A DNA stretch of 64,000 bases, from NCBI RefSeq assembly GCF_022532105.1, contig NZ_CP092832.1, positions 496,001-560,000 on the forward strand. Direction: 5' to 3'. This DNA is from Flavobacterium sp. HJ-32-4. GTDB taxonomy: Bacteria > Bacteroidota > Bacteroidia > Flavobacteriales > Flavobacteriaceae. The notes beneath the pieces are model-generated. The model had not been told where the DNA came from, searched no databases, and saw nothing but the letters and a program-made list of their open reading frames with translations. A program made the translations under genes and the position numbers. Shown one piece after another: positions 51,346 through 61,330 of the stretch. Each line of letters opens with the position of its first letter. The first letter of the stretch is position 1.

Positions 51346-52079
51346 CAATAGTCGAGGCTACCGACGTAGCGCATGTGCTTGATGATACGGCTTTTGCGAC
51401 GCTCGATAAAAGACGAGGAGCCCGACGCCTTGTATTTTAAGGGATTGGGAAGGATAGCGGCAATTCCGGCGGCCTCGCGACGTGAGAGTTTGTCGGCATC
51501 CTTTCGATACCAGTGTTGGGCAGCGGCCTCTACACCGTAGACACCGTCTCCCATTTCGATGCTGTTCAGGTATACCTCCATAATCCGCTCTTTACCCCAG
51601 ATCAGTTCGATCAATACGGTGAAATAGGCTTCAAGGCCTTTTCGGATGTAACTCCTTCCTTGCCAAAGGAATACGTTTTTGGCGGTTTGCTGGGATATGG
51701 TGCTGCCACCGCGCAATTTCTTCCCTTTGGCGTTGCTTTTCATTGCCTTTTGAATCGCGACGATATCAAAACCGCTGTGCGTCATAAAATTCGCGTCTTC
51801 GCTGGCAATGACGGCCCGTTGCATGTTTTTAGAAATCTTCTCGATTGGCACCCAATCGTGTTCGCATACGATCTTCTCCCCGCGGCCCCGTTGCTCGAGG
51901 CTCCGTATCGCCATAAGTGGCGTAGCGGGCACCGGCACCCATTTAAAGAGGATGACCAGGAATATCGTTATGATGAAAAACCAGAGCGCGGCCTTTCCGA
52001 TAAACCGCAAGGTGGTTCGAAGCCAACCCCGTTTTGGAGGCGGCGTATTCTTTGCTTTCTTTCGCGTTTTTACTCCCAT
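51345..52079 (-). CDS. mtgA: Monofunctional peptidoglycan glycosyltransferase MtgA
   Basis: A 244-residue family GT51 enzyme polymerising lipid II glycan strands in the periplasm. The N-terminal basic stretch and membrane helix (AALWFFIITIFLVILFKW) are followed by the GT51 motifs: VIASEDANFMTHSGFD with catalytic Glu, KLRGGSTISQQTAKNVFL, KERIMEVYLNSIEMGDGVYG with the second Glu, and REAAGIAAILPNPLKY. There is no transpeptidase domain. It is in an operon with an FAD oxidoreductase upstream, with no gap, and an LpxR-like gene downstream. Confidence 0.95.
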   Translation of the reverse strand: MGVKTRKKAKNTPPPKRGWLRTTLRFIGKAALWFFIITIFLVILFKWVPVPATPLMAIRSLEQRGRGEKIVCEHDWVPIEKISKNMQRAVIASEDANFMTHSGFDIVAIQKAMKSNAKGKKLRGGSTISQQTAKNVFLWQGRSYIRKGLEAYFTVLIELIWGKERIMEVYLNSIEMGDGVYGVEAAAQHWYRKDADKLSRREAAGIAAILPNPLKYKASGSSSFIERRKSRIIKHMRYVGSLDY

Positions 52080-53192
52080 TTACACCAGGTCTGCGAGTTC
52101 TTCCCCGATCAGGCTGCCTATCGCCACTCCCATTCCGCCCAGCCGTACGCCGCAATACACGTGCGATGACAAGGCTTCGACAATGGGTTTTTTAACGGCT
52201 CCCAATCCCATAATACCACTCCAACGACGCTCGATTTCGAACGGCGTTCCGGGCAAAATTACATCTTTTAAAAGTTGTTCCAACCGTTGTTGGATGATTT
52301 CGGTCTGGCCCATTTCCGTCGTCGTTTCACCCTCGAAATCGAGATGACGTCCGCCGCCGAAAAGGATACGGTCGCCGATATTGCGGAAGTAGTAATACCC
52401 GCGGTCGAAATGGAAGGTTCCTTTGATATCGAGTCCTGGAATCGGCTTTGTCACCAACACCTGTGCCCGTGCCGGTTTTACAGCGCCCCCGGTAAGGGAC
52501 CCGGCGAATCCGTTGGTGGCGTACAGCAGTTTATGGGTTTTGAACGAAGCACCTGGCAGCACGACTTCCACCCCATCTGCGTGCTCGATATGGTTTTGCA
52601 CCTCAACCGACGTCAGGACATGGATGCCCTGGGCAACGGCCATGCGTAGAAGCGCCTGCATCATCTTGCCTGTATCCAATTGACCTTCGAACGGATTGAA
52701 AAGCGTGTATTCGTGTATATTTCCGAACCCAAACCGGTCGACTTCGCGGGAAAACACGTCGGCTCGGAAAACAGGTCGAAGGAGGTCGTTCACGTAGGCC
52801 ATGCGCGCGAAACACTCGTCGTATAAGTGTTTGTCCTCTGAAAGAAAAAGTTCGTATCCTCCATAGGGACGAAAATCCAACGCGGCGTCACCTACCCGTT
52901 TGCGCAGCAGTTGCAGACCCTGCCAGCGCTTGGTCACCAACTGTACGACTTCCTCTTCGGAATGGGTTCGCAGGTCGTCCAGTATTTCCGACAGGCTGCC
53001 GAAGCACGCAAAACCCGCATTCTTCGTGCTGGCGCCTTCGGGGAGGATGCCTTTCTCCAACACAAGGATGGTGCTTTCCGGGAAGCGCTCGCGCAGGCGA
53101 AGGGCCGCATGCAGTCCGACGATACCGCTTCCGACGATGGTATAATCAACATCGGAAAACCAGGTCTTCCACTCCCAAAAACTCAGGTTCAT
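52080..53192 (-). CDS. FAD-dependent DAO-family oxidoreductase
   Basis: A 370-residue flavoprotein. The FAD-binding loop is DYTIVGSGIVGLHAALRL, followed by VLEKGILPEGASTKNAGFACFG. DAO-family segments include LLYATNGFAGSL, FHFDRGYYYFRNIGDRILFGGGRH, and a C-terminal GVRLGGMGVAIGSLIGEELA. It would oxidise a C-N bond of an amino acid or amine, and the substrate cannot be determined. Cytoplasmic. It is first in the mtgA operon; the next ATG immediately follows its stop. The N-terminal 15 residues (MNLSFWEWKTWFSDV) precede the Rossmann fold. Confidence 0.85.
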   Translation of the reverse strand: MNLSFWEWKTWFSDVDYTIVGSGIVGLHAALRLRERFPESTILVLEKGILPEGASTKNAGFACFGSLSEILDDLRTHSEEEVVQLVTKRWQGLQLLRKRVGDAALDFRPYGGYELFLSEDKHLYDECFARMAYVNDLLRPVFRADVFSREVDRFGFGNIHEYTLFNPFEGQLDTGKMMQALLRMAVAQGIHVLTSVEVQNHIEHADGVEVVLPGASFKTHKLLYATNGFAGSLTGGAVKPARAQVLVTKPIPGLDIKGTFHFDRGYYYFRNIGDRILFGGGRHLDFEGETTTEMGQTEIIQQRLEQLLKDVILPGTPFEIERRWSGIMGLGAVKKPIVEALSSHVYCGVRLGGMGVAIGSLIGEELADLV

Positions 53193-53313
53193 GCGTTTGT
53201 TTTCGGGCTAAAATAGCGCGTAATGCCTGACGGGAAGGCGTATTCGGTGTTAAATTACTAACATATGTGTAAAAAAAAGTTAGAAAAATCCTAATACGGT
53301 TCATTATTACTTT

Positions 53314-53321
53314 TATATTTG
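53314..53321 (+). promoter_or_regulatory. -7 promoter element for the metalloprotease gene
   Basis: TATATTTG, 46 nt before the ATG at 53368, in an AT-rich stretch. Confidence 0.55.
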
Positions 53322-53367
53322 AACTGTTAATTACCTACTAATTCCACTAACTCTAATCGCTTCTTTT

Positions 53368-56300
53368 ATGAAAAACAAACTACTTGGCGCGTTCCTATTG
53401 GCTTTTTCCGGAATGGCGCTGGCGCAGGGCGGTCGGGCATTGTGGCAATCGAACCCCCATCGAGGTGCCATCCACGTCCTTCCCAACAAAACATCCCTTA
53501 CCAAACCCCAACTCTATGCCCTCGACGAACAGGGCATGAAACAGTCGCTTGTAGCGGCCAACGGGAAAGACCGCACCCAGGCCGTGGTGATGGAATTCCC
53601 GAATGCGGAAGGCAAGTTCGAATCGTTCCGTGTTTTTGAACTTTCGAATATGGACCCGGAACTCGCGGCCCGTTATCCGGAGATCAAGTCGTATGCCGGA
53701 CAGGGCATCGAAGATCCGTCGACGACCATTCGTTTCAGTATGTCACCGCTGGGCTTCCAGAGTATGGTTATTTATGGAGACCGTACGGCGGTTTTCATTG
53801 AAAAGTATAACACAGAAGGAACGCTCTACAGCGTCTACCGCAAAAAAGACCGCACCGCCTCTTTGAATGCTTTTGATTGTAAAGTCATCGACAGTGCGAA
53901 GAAAGACCTGCAACTGAACAATTCGATGCAGCTTCGTCCGAACGCAGATGATGGAGTGCTGCGGACCTATCGTCTCGCGATGTCGGTAACAGGCGAATAC
54001 ACCGCGTATTTCGGCGGCACGAAAGCCCTCGCCCTTGCTGCCATCAACAATACGATGACGCGCGTGAATGGCGTTTTCGAATTGGATTTTGGTGTACACA
54101 TGAACCTGATTTCCAATACGGATGCCGTCATTTATACAAACGCATCCACCGATCCGTATTCCGCTGCGGCAACGGGTGCAGGCGGTGCCTGGAACCTCGA
54201 ACTGCAAAACACCCTGACCAGTGTGATCGGCAACGCCAATTACGACATCGGACACCTTTTCGGTGCAACTGGCGGAGGTGGTAATGCCGGCTGTATTGGC
54301 TGCGTCTGTGTGAATCCTACGACTGCCGTTCCGGAAGGAAAAGGTAGTGGGTATACGTCTCCGAACGACGGCATCCCATCCGGCGACAACTTCGATATTG
54401 ACTATGTCGCACACGAAATGGGCCACCAATTCGGCGCCAACCACACCTTTACCCACAGCAACGAAGGCACCGGCAAACAGATGGAGCCGGGATCGGGATC
54501 GACCATTATGGGCTACGCCGGTATCACCAGCCTTGACGTACAACCGCATTCCGACCCTTACTTCCATGCCGTAAGCATCCAGCAGGTAACCGATTACATC
54601 AAAACAACCACCTGTCAGACGACTACTGCCACCGGAAATGCTATTCCAACAGCCAACGCGGGTGCGGATTATACGATCCCGAAAAGCACGCCATTCGTGT
54701 TGACAGGAACGGCGACCGACGCCAATGGCGATGCCCTAACCTATATTTGGGAGCAAATGGATAACGGCACCTCGTCCGCTGCACCAAGTGCAACCAAAAC
54801 GACAGGCCCGAACTTCCGTTCGTATAGCCCGTCGAGCTCTACCAGCCGTTACTTCCCAAGAATCCAATCCACTATTGCAGGTGCGACTACGACAGCCGGA
54901 ACCGAACTCACCGTGGAAGCGCTTTCGTCTGTGGCCCGTACCCTGAACTTCCGTTTCACCGTACGCGACAACCGTGCAGGCGGACCTGCGAACAACAGTG
55001 ATGATATGGTTGTGACCGTAAACGCTACGGCCGGGCCGTTTGCCGTGACCGTACCGAATACGGCGGTTTCATGGCCGGCAGGATCTTCCCAAACCGTCAC
55101 CTGGAGCGTGGCCGGAACGACAGCCAATGGCGTCAACTGTGCAAATGTGGACATACTCTTGTCGACAGACGGAGGTCTTACGTATCCAATTACGCTGTTG
55201 TCTGCAACGCCGAATGACGGCACACAGGCTATCACGGTACCGAACAACGTCGGCAGCACGAACCGAATCATGGTGAAAGGATCGAACCATATCTTCTTTG
55301 ATATTTCGAACGCCAACTTCACGATCACCGCCGCGTCTACCGACACCACCGCGCCAACGGCTCCGACCAACCTGGCCGCATCGGGCACCACGGCTACGAG
55401 CACGAACCTCACCTGGACCGCCGCTACCGACAATGTAGGCGTTACCGGATACGATGTCTATCAGGGCGCTACGCTTATTGCGAATGTAGCGACGACCTCT
55501 TACACCGTTACCGGACTTACCGCATCCACCACCTATTCGTTCACGGTCATTGCGAAAGACGCAGCGGGCAACGCCTCTGCAGCGAGCAACGCGGTAAGTG
55601 TGACGACGCTGGCAGCCGGCATCACGTATTGCGCGTCGACCAGCAGCAACACCAACGACGAACGCATACAACGCGTCGCCATTGGCACGATCAACAATCC
55701 GTCTACCAGTACAGCCGGTTACGAAGACTTCACAGCACTCTCCACGACGGTGACCAAAGGCACAGCGTATACCATCACGATAACGCCGCTCTGGACAGGG
55801 TCAACCTTCTCGGAAGGCTATGCCGTTTTCGTTGACTACAACAAAGACGGTGACTTCGCAGATGCCGGTGAAACGGTGTATACCCGCGCTGCTTCTACAA
55901 CTACGCCGGTGAGCGGCACGTTTACCATCCCGACCACGGCGGTAACCGGTACTACCCGTATGCGTGTGTCGATGAAATACAACGCCATCCCAACCGCCTG
56001 CGAAACCCTTTCGTATGGACAGGTTGAGGACTATACACTCAACATCGTCGCAGGTGTTGCCGATACCACTGCTCCAACTGCTCCAACCAACCTGACTGCA
56101 TCCGGAACGACGCAGACCACCACCAACCTGGCCTGGACGGCTGCTACGGATAACGTAGGCGTAACAGGGTACGACGTGTACCAGGGTGCGACATTGAAAG
56201 CCACCGTGACCACGACCAGCTATGCCGTGACCGGATTGACCGCGGCTACGGCCTATACCTTCTCTGTGAAGGCAAAAGATGCCGCCGGAAACGTATCGGC

Positions 56301-57030
56301 ATCCAGCAACACCTTGAGTGTGACAACATTGGCTGCAACCGCTACGTACTGCGCCTCACAAGGAAACAGCACGGCCGACGAGCGCATCCAGCGTGTGGCG
56401 TTTGGCACCATCAACAACCCGTCAACCGCAACCACCGGCTATGAGAACTTCACGGCGTTGTCAACCAATGTGACCAAAGGAACGGCATACACCATTACCA
56501 TCACCCCGCAATGGACCAGCACGACCTATGCAGAAGGATATGCCGTGTTCATCGACTACAACCGCGATGGCGACTTCGCAGATGCCGGTGAAACGGTGTA
56601 CACCCGTGCAGCCTCGACCACTACTCCGGTTTCGGGCAGCATCACCATTCCGACCACCGCCGCTACGGGCACTACCCGCATGCGTGTGTCGATGAAATAC
56701 AACGCGATCCCGACGGCTTGTGAGACGTTCTCGTATGGCCAGGTAGAAGATTACACGCTCAATATCGTGTCTGCCGCCAAAGCAGACGAGGAAATCGTGG
56801 CGTCGAAAGCCGACATTCGTGTGTATCCAAACCCGGTTTCCGATGTATTGAATGTATCCGGACTGGAAGGAAACACCCGTTACCGCATCCTTAACATGAT
56901 GGGTCAGGAAGTAGCGAAAGGCGATGCAACGGGCGGCACCATCGGTGTCGTGGGCGTGGCAGCCGGTAATTACATCCTCGAATTGATTTCCGACAGCAGC
57001 ACGACCATCCGTCGTTTCATCAAGAAATAA
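53368..57030 (+). CDS. Secreted reprolysin-like metalloprotease with FN3-GEVED repeats and T9SS type A domain
   Basis: A 1220-residue exported zinc protease. Signal peptide MKNKLLGAFLLAFSGMALAQ; a propeptide-like region (about 25-200); a reprolysin-like catalytic domain with AHEMGHQFGANH (HExxHxxGxxH) near 348. A beta-sandwich/Ig region (about 430-655) comes next. Two tandem units of one FN3 plus one GEVED domain (nt 55342-56061 and 56062-56781) follow, then a T9SS type A sorting domain (RVYPNPVSDVLNVSG ... RRFIKK). The units are nearly identical, with SMKYNAIPTACE and GQVEDYTLNIV in both. The context predicts surface release of a protease with adhesive or carbohydrate-binding modules. Confidence 0.93.
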   Translation: MKNKLLGAFLLAFSGMALAQGGRALWQSNPHRGAIHVLPNKTSLTKPQLYALDEQGMKQSLVAANGKDRTQAVVMEFPNAEGKFESFRVFELSNMDPELAARYPEIKSYAGQGIEDPSTTIRFSMSPLGFQSMVIYGDRTAVFIEKYNTEGTLYSVYRKKDRTASLNAFDCKVIDSAKKDLQLNNSMQLRPNADDGVLRTYRLAMSVTGEYTAYFGGTKALALAAINNTMTRVNGVFELDFGVHMNLISNTDAVIYTNASTDPYSAAATGAGGAWNLELQNTLTSVIGNANYDIGHLFGATGGGGNAGCIGCVCVNPTTAVPEGKGSGYTSPNDGIPSGDNFDIDYVAHEMGHQFGANHTFTHSNEGTGKQMEPGSGSTIMGYAGITSLDVQPHSDPYFHAVSIQQVTDYIKTTTCQTTTATGNAIPTANAGADYTIPKSTPFVLTGTATDANGDALTYIWEQMDNGTSSAAPSATKTTGPNFRSYSPSSSTSRYFPRIQSTIAGATTTAGTELTVEALSSVARTLNFRFTVRDNRAGGPANNSDDMVVTVNATAGPFAVTVPNTAVSWPAGSSQTVTWSVAGTTANGVNCANVDILLSTDGGLTYPITLLSATPNDGTQAITVPNNVGSTNRIMVKGSNHIFFDISNANFTITAASTDTTAPTAPTNLAASGTTATSTNLTWTAATDNVGVTGYDVYQGATLIANVATTSYTVTGLTASTTYSFTVIAKDAAGNASAASNAVSVTTLAAGITYCASTSSNTNDERIQRVAIGTINNPSTSTAGYEDFTALSTTVTKGTAYTITITPLWTGSTFSEGYAVFVDYNKDGDFADAGETVYTRAASTTTPVSGTFTIPTTAVTGTTRMRVSMKYNAIPTACETLSYGQVEDYTLNIVAGVADTTAPTAPTNLTASGTTQTTTNLAWTAATDNVGVTGYDVYQGATLKATVTTTSYAVTGLTAATAYTFSVKAKDAAGNVSASSNTLSVTTLAATATYCASQGNSTADERIQRVAFGTINNPSTATTGYENFTALSTNVTKGTAYTITITPQWTSTTYAEGYAVFIDYNRDGDFADAGETVYTRAASTTTPVSGSITIPTTAATGTTRMRVSMKYNAIPTACETFSYGQVEDYTLNIVSAAKADEEIVASKADIRVYPNPVSDVLNVSGLEGNTRYRILNMMGQEVAKGDATGGTIGVVGVAAGNYILELISDSSTTIRRFIKK
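55342..56781 (+). repeat. Tandem duplication of a 720-bp FN3-GEVED coding module
   Basis: Two in-frame units of 240 codons, 55342-56061 and 56062-56781, both beginning DTTAPTAPTNL and ending DYTLNIV with a few extra residues. Protein identity is high (roughly four residues in five), and long stretches are the same in both, so duplication is recent or the units undergo gene conversion. Confidence 0.85.
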
Positions 57031-57054
57031 GCGAAAGGCGCTGCCTCACATAGG

Positions 57055-57082
57055 AAAGGCCATCCGGTTTCGGGTGGCTTTT
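57055..57082 (+). terminator. Terminator after the metalloprotease gene
   Basis: An 11-bp stem with two G-T pairs (AAAGGCCATCC with GGGTGGCTTTT) and a GGTTTC loop, followed by CTGTTTTAT. Confidence 0.8.
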
Positions 57083-57126
57083 CTGTTTTATTGTGTATTT
57101 TTAACTCCTCGAAAAGCACCTTCTTC

Positions 57127-59028
57127 ATGAAAAAAAGCATACTGTATATGGCACTTGCCCTGTCTTTACCGGCCGCCGCACAGCAGGTCATGACCCCCGA
57201 AACGCTCTGGAAACTCGGTCGTCTTTCACCTATCGGGTTGTCAAACGACAAAACAACGGTGGTATTTAAAGTCGCCACGCCCTCCGTCGCCGACAACAAA
57301 TCAACGAGTAAGTACTATACCGTTCCGGTGTCAGGTGGCACCCTCACCGAGATTACCGATCCGAAAACGCTGGTGCGCGATCGGAATGTGTCTCCCGACG
57401 GACGTTACCTGTTGTATAGCGAAGAGGTGAAATTGGATAACGTGCACGGACACGACTTTTACCCGGAACTGGACAAGTCGAATGCGCAGGTGTATGACGG
57501 ACTCGACTATCGCCATTGGGACACCTGGAATGAAGGGAAATACAACCACGTCTTTTATCGCGAGAACCGCGAGGGCGCAACCGGTATCGACCTTTTGAAA
57601 GGAGAACGCTTCGACTCGCCCCAAAAGCCATTTGGCGGGGAGGAAGATTATATCTGGTCGGCGGATGGAAAGAGCATTTTCTACGTCTGTAAGAAGAAAT
57701 CAGGAACGGCGTATGCGATTTCGACCAATACGGATATTTACCAATACGACCTGGCTACGGGCAATACGATTAATCGTTCGGAAGACAATGCAGGATACGA
57801 TACGAACCCGCAACTGTCGCCCTCCGGCGATCTTTCGTGGCTGCAGATGAAGCGCGACGGATATGAATCAGACAAGAACGACATCATCGTCAGCTCGAAT
57901 GGCGTGGAATACAACCTGACAGCGGCATGGGATGGCACCGTCGAGAGTTTTCTTTGGGCGCCTGACGGGAAGAAAATCTATTTCCAGGCACCGGTTGACG
58001 GCACGCTGCAGTTGTTTGAGGTGAATTTCCCCGGACGAACCAAAATGGCGATCCGTGTTACGCAGGTGACGAATGGTGATTTTGACGTATCCGGACTCGT
58101 GGGATTCGCAGGCGATGCCATTATCGTTACCCGGACGGACATGAACCATGCCGCCGATCTTTGGTCATTTGACCTTAAAAAGAAAACTTGGAAACAACTG
58201 ACAAAGATCAATGACAACATCTATGCTACGCTGAAAACGAGTAAAATCGAACGGCGGTATGTGACGACCACCGACGGCAAGAAAATGCTGGTGTGGGTCA
58301 TCCTGCCACCTGATTTCGATGCGTCGAAGAAATATCCGGCCTTGTTGTATTGCCAGGGCGGCCCCCAAAGTGCCCTCAGCCAGTTCTACTCCTTCCGCTG
58401 GAACTTCCAGTTGATGGCGGCCAACGGCTATATCGTGGTGGCGCCGAACCGACGCGGTATGCCGGGCCATGGCGTTGAGTGGAATGAGCAGATTTCGAAG
58501 GACTGGGGTGGACAGGTGATGCAGGACTACCTTTCCGCCATCGATGACGTTGCGAAGGAAGCGTATGTCGACACCTCACGCCTGGGCTGTGTAGGAGCCA
58601 GTTATGGTGGCTATTCGGTTTTCTATCTGGCCGGCATCCACAACAATCGCTTCAAGACCTTCATCGCGCATGACGGTGTCTTCAACACGCAGAGTATGTT
58701 CGGCACGACGGAAGAAGTGTTTTTCAATTACTGGGACTTCGGCGGTGCTTACTGGGAAAAAGACAATGCCGCGGCGCAAAAGAGTTATACCGTCTTCAAC
58801 CCTATCAATTACGTAGATAAATGGAACCGTCCAATCCTGATCATACAGGGTGGAAACGATTTTCGGGTGCCGATCGGGCAGTCGCAGGAAGCCTTCCAGG
58901 CGGCCCAGATGCGGGGCATTAAGAGCCGGTTCCTGTATTTCCCAGAGGAAAACCACTGGGTGCTCAAGCCACAAAACGGCATGGTGTGGCAGCGGGAGTT
59001 TTTCAAATGGTTAAAAGAAACTTTGTGA
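57127..59028 (+). CDS. S9-family peptidase (DPP/acylaminoacyl-peptidase type)
   Basis: A 633-residue exported serine peptidase. Signal peptide MKKSILYMALALSLPAAAQ. A propeller with WD40-like SADGKSIFYV and PDGKKIYFQA units (about 40-370) precedes an alpha/beta hydrolase domain. The triad is S492 in VGASYGGYS, D578 in GGNDFRVP, and H610 in EENHWVLK. YCQGGPQSALSQFYSFRWN is the oxyanion-loop region. Distinct from the prolyl oligopeptidase at 48314, which has the S9A pattern. It overlaps the DinB gene by one base (TGATG). Confidence 0.93.
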   Translation: MKKSILYMALALSLPAAAQQVMTPETLWKLGRLSPIGLSNDKTTVVFKVATPSVADNKSTSKYYTVPVSGGTLTEITDPKTLVRDRNVSPDGRYLLYSEEVKLDNVHGHDFYPELDKSNAQVYDGLDYRHWDTWNEGKYNHVFYRENREGATGIDLLKGERFDSPQKPFGGEEDYIWSADGKSIFYVCKKKSGTAYAISTNTDIYQYDLATGNTINRSEDNAGYDTNPQLSPSGDLSWLQMKRDGYESDKNDIIVSSNGVEYNLTAAWDGTVESFLWAPDGKKIYFQAPVDGTLQLFEVNFPGRTKMAIRVTQVTNGDFDVSGLVGFAGDAIIVTRTDMNHAADLWSFDLKKKTWKQLTKINDNIYATLKTSKIERRYVTTTDGKKMLVWVILPPDFDASKKYPALLYCQGGPQSALSQFYSFRWNFQLMAANGYIVVAPNRRGMPGHGVEWNEQISKDWGGQVMQDYLSAIDDVAKEAYVDTSRLGCVGASYGGYSVFYLAGIHNNRFKTFIAHDGVFNTQSMFGTTEEVFFNYWDFGGAYWEKDNAAAQKSYTVFNPINYVDKWNRPILIIQGGNDFRVPIGQSQEAFQAAQMRGIKSRFLYFPEENHWVLKPQNGMVWQREFFKWLKETL

Positions 59029-59483
59029 TGGACACGCTTGTCGACACCTGGCATATCCACAACCGTATCCACCTCTACGTGTTGGAAGCCCTGCCGGAAG
59101 AAGCCATGGGGGCCACTGCCGCATCAAAAGGGCGTACGGTAGGTGAGCAATTTGCGCACATCCACAACGTTCGCCTTATGTGGCTAAAATCGGCACTGCC
59201 TGAAGCCTTGGCGAACGTAGAGAAGATTGAGAAAGAAGGTATCTCGAAAGCACTTCTCACTTCGGCGTTGACCGCCAGTGCCGACGCCATCGCGCTGCTG
59301 TTGGAAAAAGCCCAACAGGAAGGGCGCGTCAAAGGTTTCAAGCCCCATCCTGCCGGATTTCTAGGCTATCTTATCTCACATGAAAGCCACCATCGCGGGC
59401 AAATCTTCCTGTCGTTGAAACAGGCGGGGTTTCCGGTTGACAAAAAAACTGCCTTTGGCATTTGGGAGTGGGGCGTGCGTTGA
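59028..59483 (+). CDS. DinB-family four-helix metalloprotein
   Basis: A 151-residue protein of the DinB/YfiT fold. It has a four-helix bundle with a probable metal triad from H44 or H46 (QFAHIHNVRLMWL), H118 and H122 (HESHHRGQI). Helix patterns such as RTVGEQFAHIHNVRLMW are typical. Members include thiol-S-transferases (bacillithiol, mycothiol) and others of unknown activity. The gene is translationally coupled to the S9 peptidase upstream. There is no evidence that the two act together. Confidence 0.85.
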   Translation: MDTLVDTWHIHNRIHLYVLEALPEEAMGATAASKGRTVGEQFAHIHNVRLMWLKSALPEALANVEKIEKEGISKALLTSALTASADAIALLLEKAQQEGRVKGFKPHPAGFLGYLISHESHHRGQIFLSLKQAGFPVDKKTAFGIWEWGVR

Positions 59484-59517
59484 GACCCTGATACGCTAAA
59501 GTTTTCCTAAATACCCC

Positions 59518-59844
59518 ATGGCGTTGCAATATCGCCTATACGACAGGCGTTCGGGACTATATGTAATTCCCATCGCCATGACTACTGTAACCTTCGCTCT
59601 CGCACTTGCATTCCTTCTCGCCTGGATGGTAGAAGACCGCCGGAAAAACCGGGAACTTGCGCTTTCCGAATCACAGGATTTTACTGAAATGCTTCGGTTT
59701 ATCGCTAAGTATGAGCAGGTCGATACGGCCCGGTTGCAACAAATACTCCAAATTGGCAACACGGATGTTAACGAAGTCCGTGCCATCCAAAAAATACTGG
59801 CGGAACGACATGTCTCACCTTACGAACCGTTGGCACAGTCCTAA
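59518..59844 (+). CDS. Small membrane protein, unknown function
   Basis: A 108-residue protein with one membrane helix (VIPIAMTTVTFALALAFLLAWMV) after a short basic N-terminus and a cytoplasmic or periplasmic helical tail (SQDFTEMLRFIAKYEQVDTARL). The tail is charged and amphipathic. No family recognised. A second possible start at 59578 would begin inside the membrane helix. The position, 34 bp after the DinB gene and just before a strong terminator, supports a real gene at the end of that operon. Confidence 0.6.
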   Translation: MALQYRLYDRRSGLYVIPIAMTTVTFALALAFLLAWMVEDRRKNRELALSESQDFTEMLRFIAKYEQVDTARLQQILQIGNTDVNEVRAIQKILAERHVSPYEPLAQS

Positions 59845-59854
59845 ACACACAATA

Positions 59855-59882
59855 AAAAACCCCGCCATTGAGCGGGGTTTTT
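59855..59882. terminator. Bidirectional terminator between the small membrane protein and accC
   Basis: AAAAACCCCGC (59855-59865) pairs with GCGGGGTTTTT (59872-59882). A- and T-tracts on both flanks fit use from both sides. Confidence 0.9.
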
Positions 59883-59898
59883 ATTTAATCGGACGATA

Positions 59899-61245
59899 TC
59901 AGTCGGGATCCTTCATCTTGAATGTTTCCATGAACTTGGTCGTATAGTTTCCGGACACATAATCCGGCTCGTCCATCAACTGGCGATGGAACGGAATCGT
60001 CGTCTTGATGCCTTCGATTACGAACTCGTCGAGCGCGCGTTTCATCTTGTTGATGGCCTCTTCACGGGTTTGCGCCGTAGTGATCAATTTGGCGATCATC
60101 GAGTCATAGTTAGGCGGGATGGTATACCCTGAGTAGACGTGTGTATCGAGACGTACTCCGTGGCCACCCGGCATGTGCAGGGTTGTAATCTTTCCTGGCG
60201 ACGGACGGAAATCGTTGTACGGATCTTCCGCGTTGATACGGCATTCGATGGAATGCAGTTGCGGCAGGTAATTCTTTCCGGAAATCGGCACACCGGCTGC
60301 TACCAGGATTTGCTCCCGGATCAGGTCATAGTCAATTACCTGCTCGGTAATCGGGTGTTCCACCTGAATCCGCGTGTTCATCTCCATGAAGTAGAAATTG
60401 CGGTGTTTGTCAACGAGAAACTCGACGGTTCCAGCGCCTTCGTATTTGATGTATTCCGCAGCTTTAACAGCGGCTTCACCCATTTTCTGGCGGAGTTCAT
60501 CCGTCATAAAAGGTGAAGGCGTTTCTTCGGTCAGCTTTTGGTGGCGACGCTGTACGGAACAGTCCCTTTCAGAAAGGTGACACGCTTTTCCGTAGGCATC
60601 CCCTACCACCTGGATTTCAATATGGCGGGGCTCTTCGATGAGTTTTTCCATGTACATCCCATCATTGCCGAAAGCCGCAGCGGCTTCCTGACGGGCACTT
60701 TCCCACGCTTTGTCGAGGTCTTCTTCCTTCCAGATGGCGCGCATACCACGGCCACCGCCGCCGGCTGTCGCTTTCATCATGACCGGATAACCCGACTCAT
60801 TCGCTACTTTCTTGGCATGCTCGAGTGATTCAAGCAGTCCGTCCGAACCAGGAACGCACGGAACGCCGGCAGCTTTCATAGTAGCTTTTGCCGTCGCTTT
60901 GTCGCCCATTTTCTCAATCATCTCAGGGGAGGCACCAATGAACTTGATACCGTGCTCCTGGCAGATTTTCGAGAATTTGGCGTTTTCAGAAAGGAAACCA
61001 TATCCGGGGTGGATGGCATCGGCATTGGTAATTTCCGCTGCCGCGATGATGTTAGGGATTTTGAGGTACGATTGGTTGCTCGGCGCCGGCCCGATACATA
61101 CCGCTTCGTCGGCAAACTTTACGTGGAGACTCTCGGCGTCAACTGTTGAATAAACAGCCACGGTCTTGATGCCCATCTCGCGGCACGTGCGAATGACGCG
61201 CAGCGCGATCTCTCCCCTATTGGCAATCAATATTTTCTTGAACAT
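59899..61245 (-). CDS. accC: Biotin carboxylase subunit of acetyl-CoA carboxylase
   Basis: A 448-residue ATP-grasp enzyme carboxylating the biotin on AccB, the first step of fatty acid synthesis. N-terminal [19 protein letters not shown]; the ATP-grasp core [30 protein letters not shown]; and the metal site [18 protein letters not shown] with the conserved ExNxRxQVEH. Normal length. It lies 85 bp downstream of accB, in the usual accB-accC order. Confidence 0.97.
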   Translation of the reverse strand: MFKKILIANRGEIALRVIRTCREMGIKTVAVYSTVDAESLHVKFADEAVCIGPAPSNQSYLKIPNIIAAAEITNADAIHPGYGFLSENAKFSKICQEHGIKFIGASPEMIEKMGDKATAKATMKAAGVPCVPGSDGLLESLEHAKKVANESGYPVMMKATAGGGGRGMRAIWKEEDLDKAWESARQEAAAAFGNDGMYMEKLIEEPRHIEIQVVGDAYGKACHLSERDCSVQRRHQKLTEETPSPFMTDELRQKMGEAAVKAAEYIKYEGAGTVEFLVDKHRNFYFMEMNTRIQVEHPITEQVIDYDLIREQILVAAGVPISGKNYLPQLHSIECRINAEDPYNDFRPSPGKITTLHMPGGHGVRLDTHVYSGYTIPPNYDSMIAKLITTAQTREEAINKMKRALDEFVIEGIKTTIPFHRQLMDEPDYVSGNYTTKFMETFKMKDPD

Positions 61246-61330
61246 AAGTTAGAAGTTTAAAGTATGAATTTTGAAAGTAGGACAGTCATGCTGTCGGTTG
61301 GTAGTCCACATTCAGCATTCAAAATCACAC

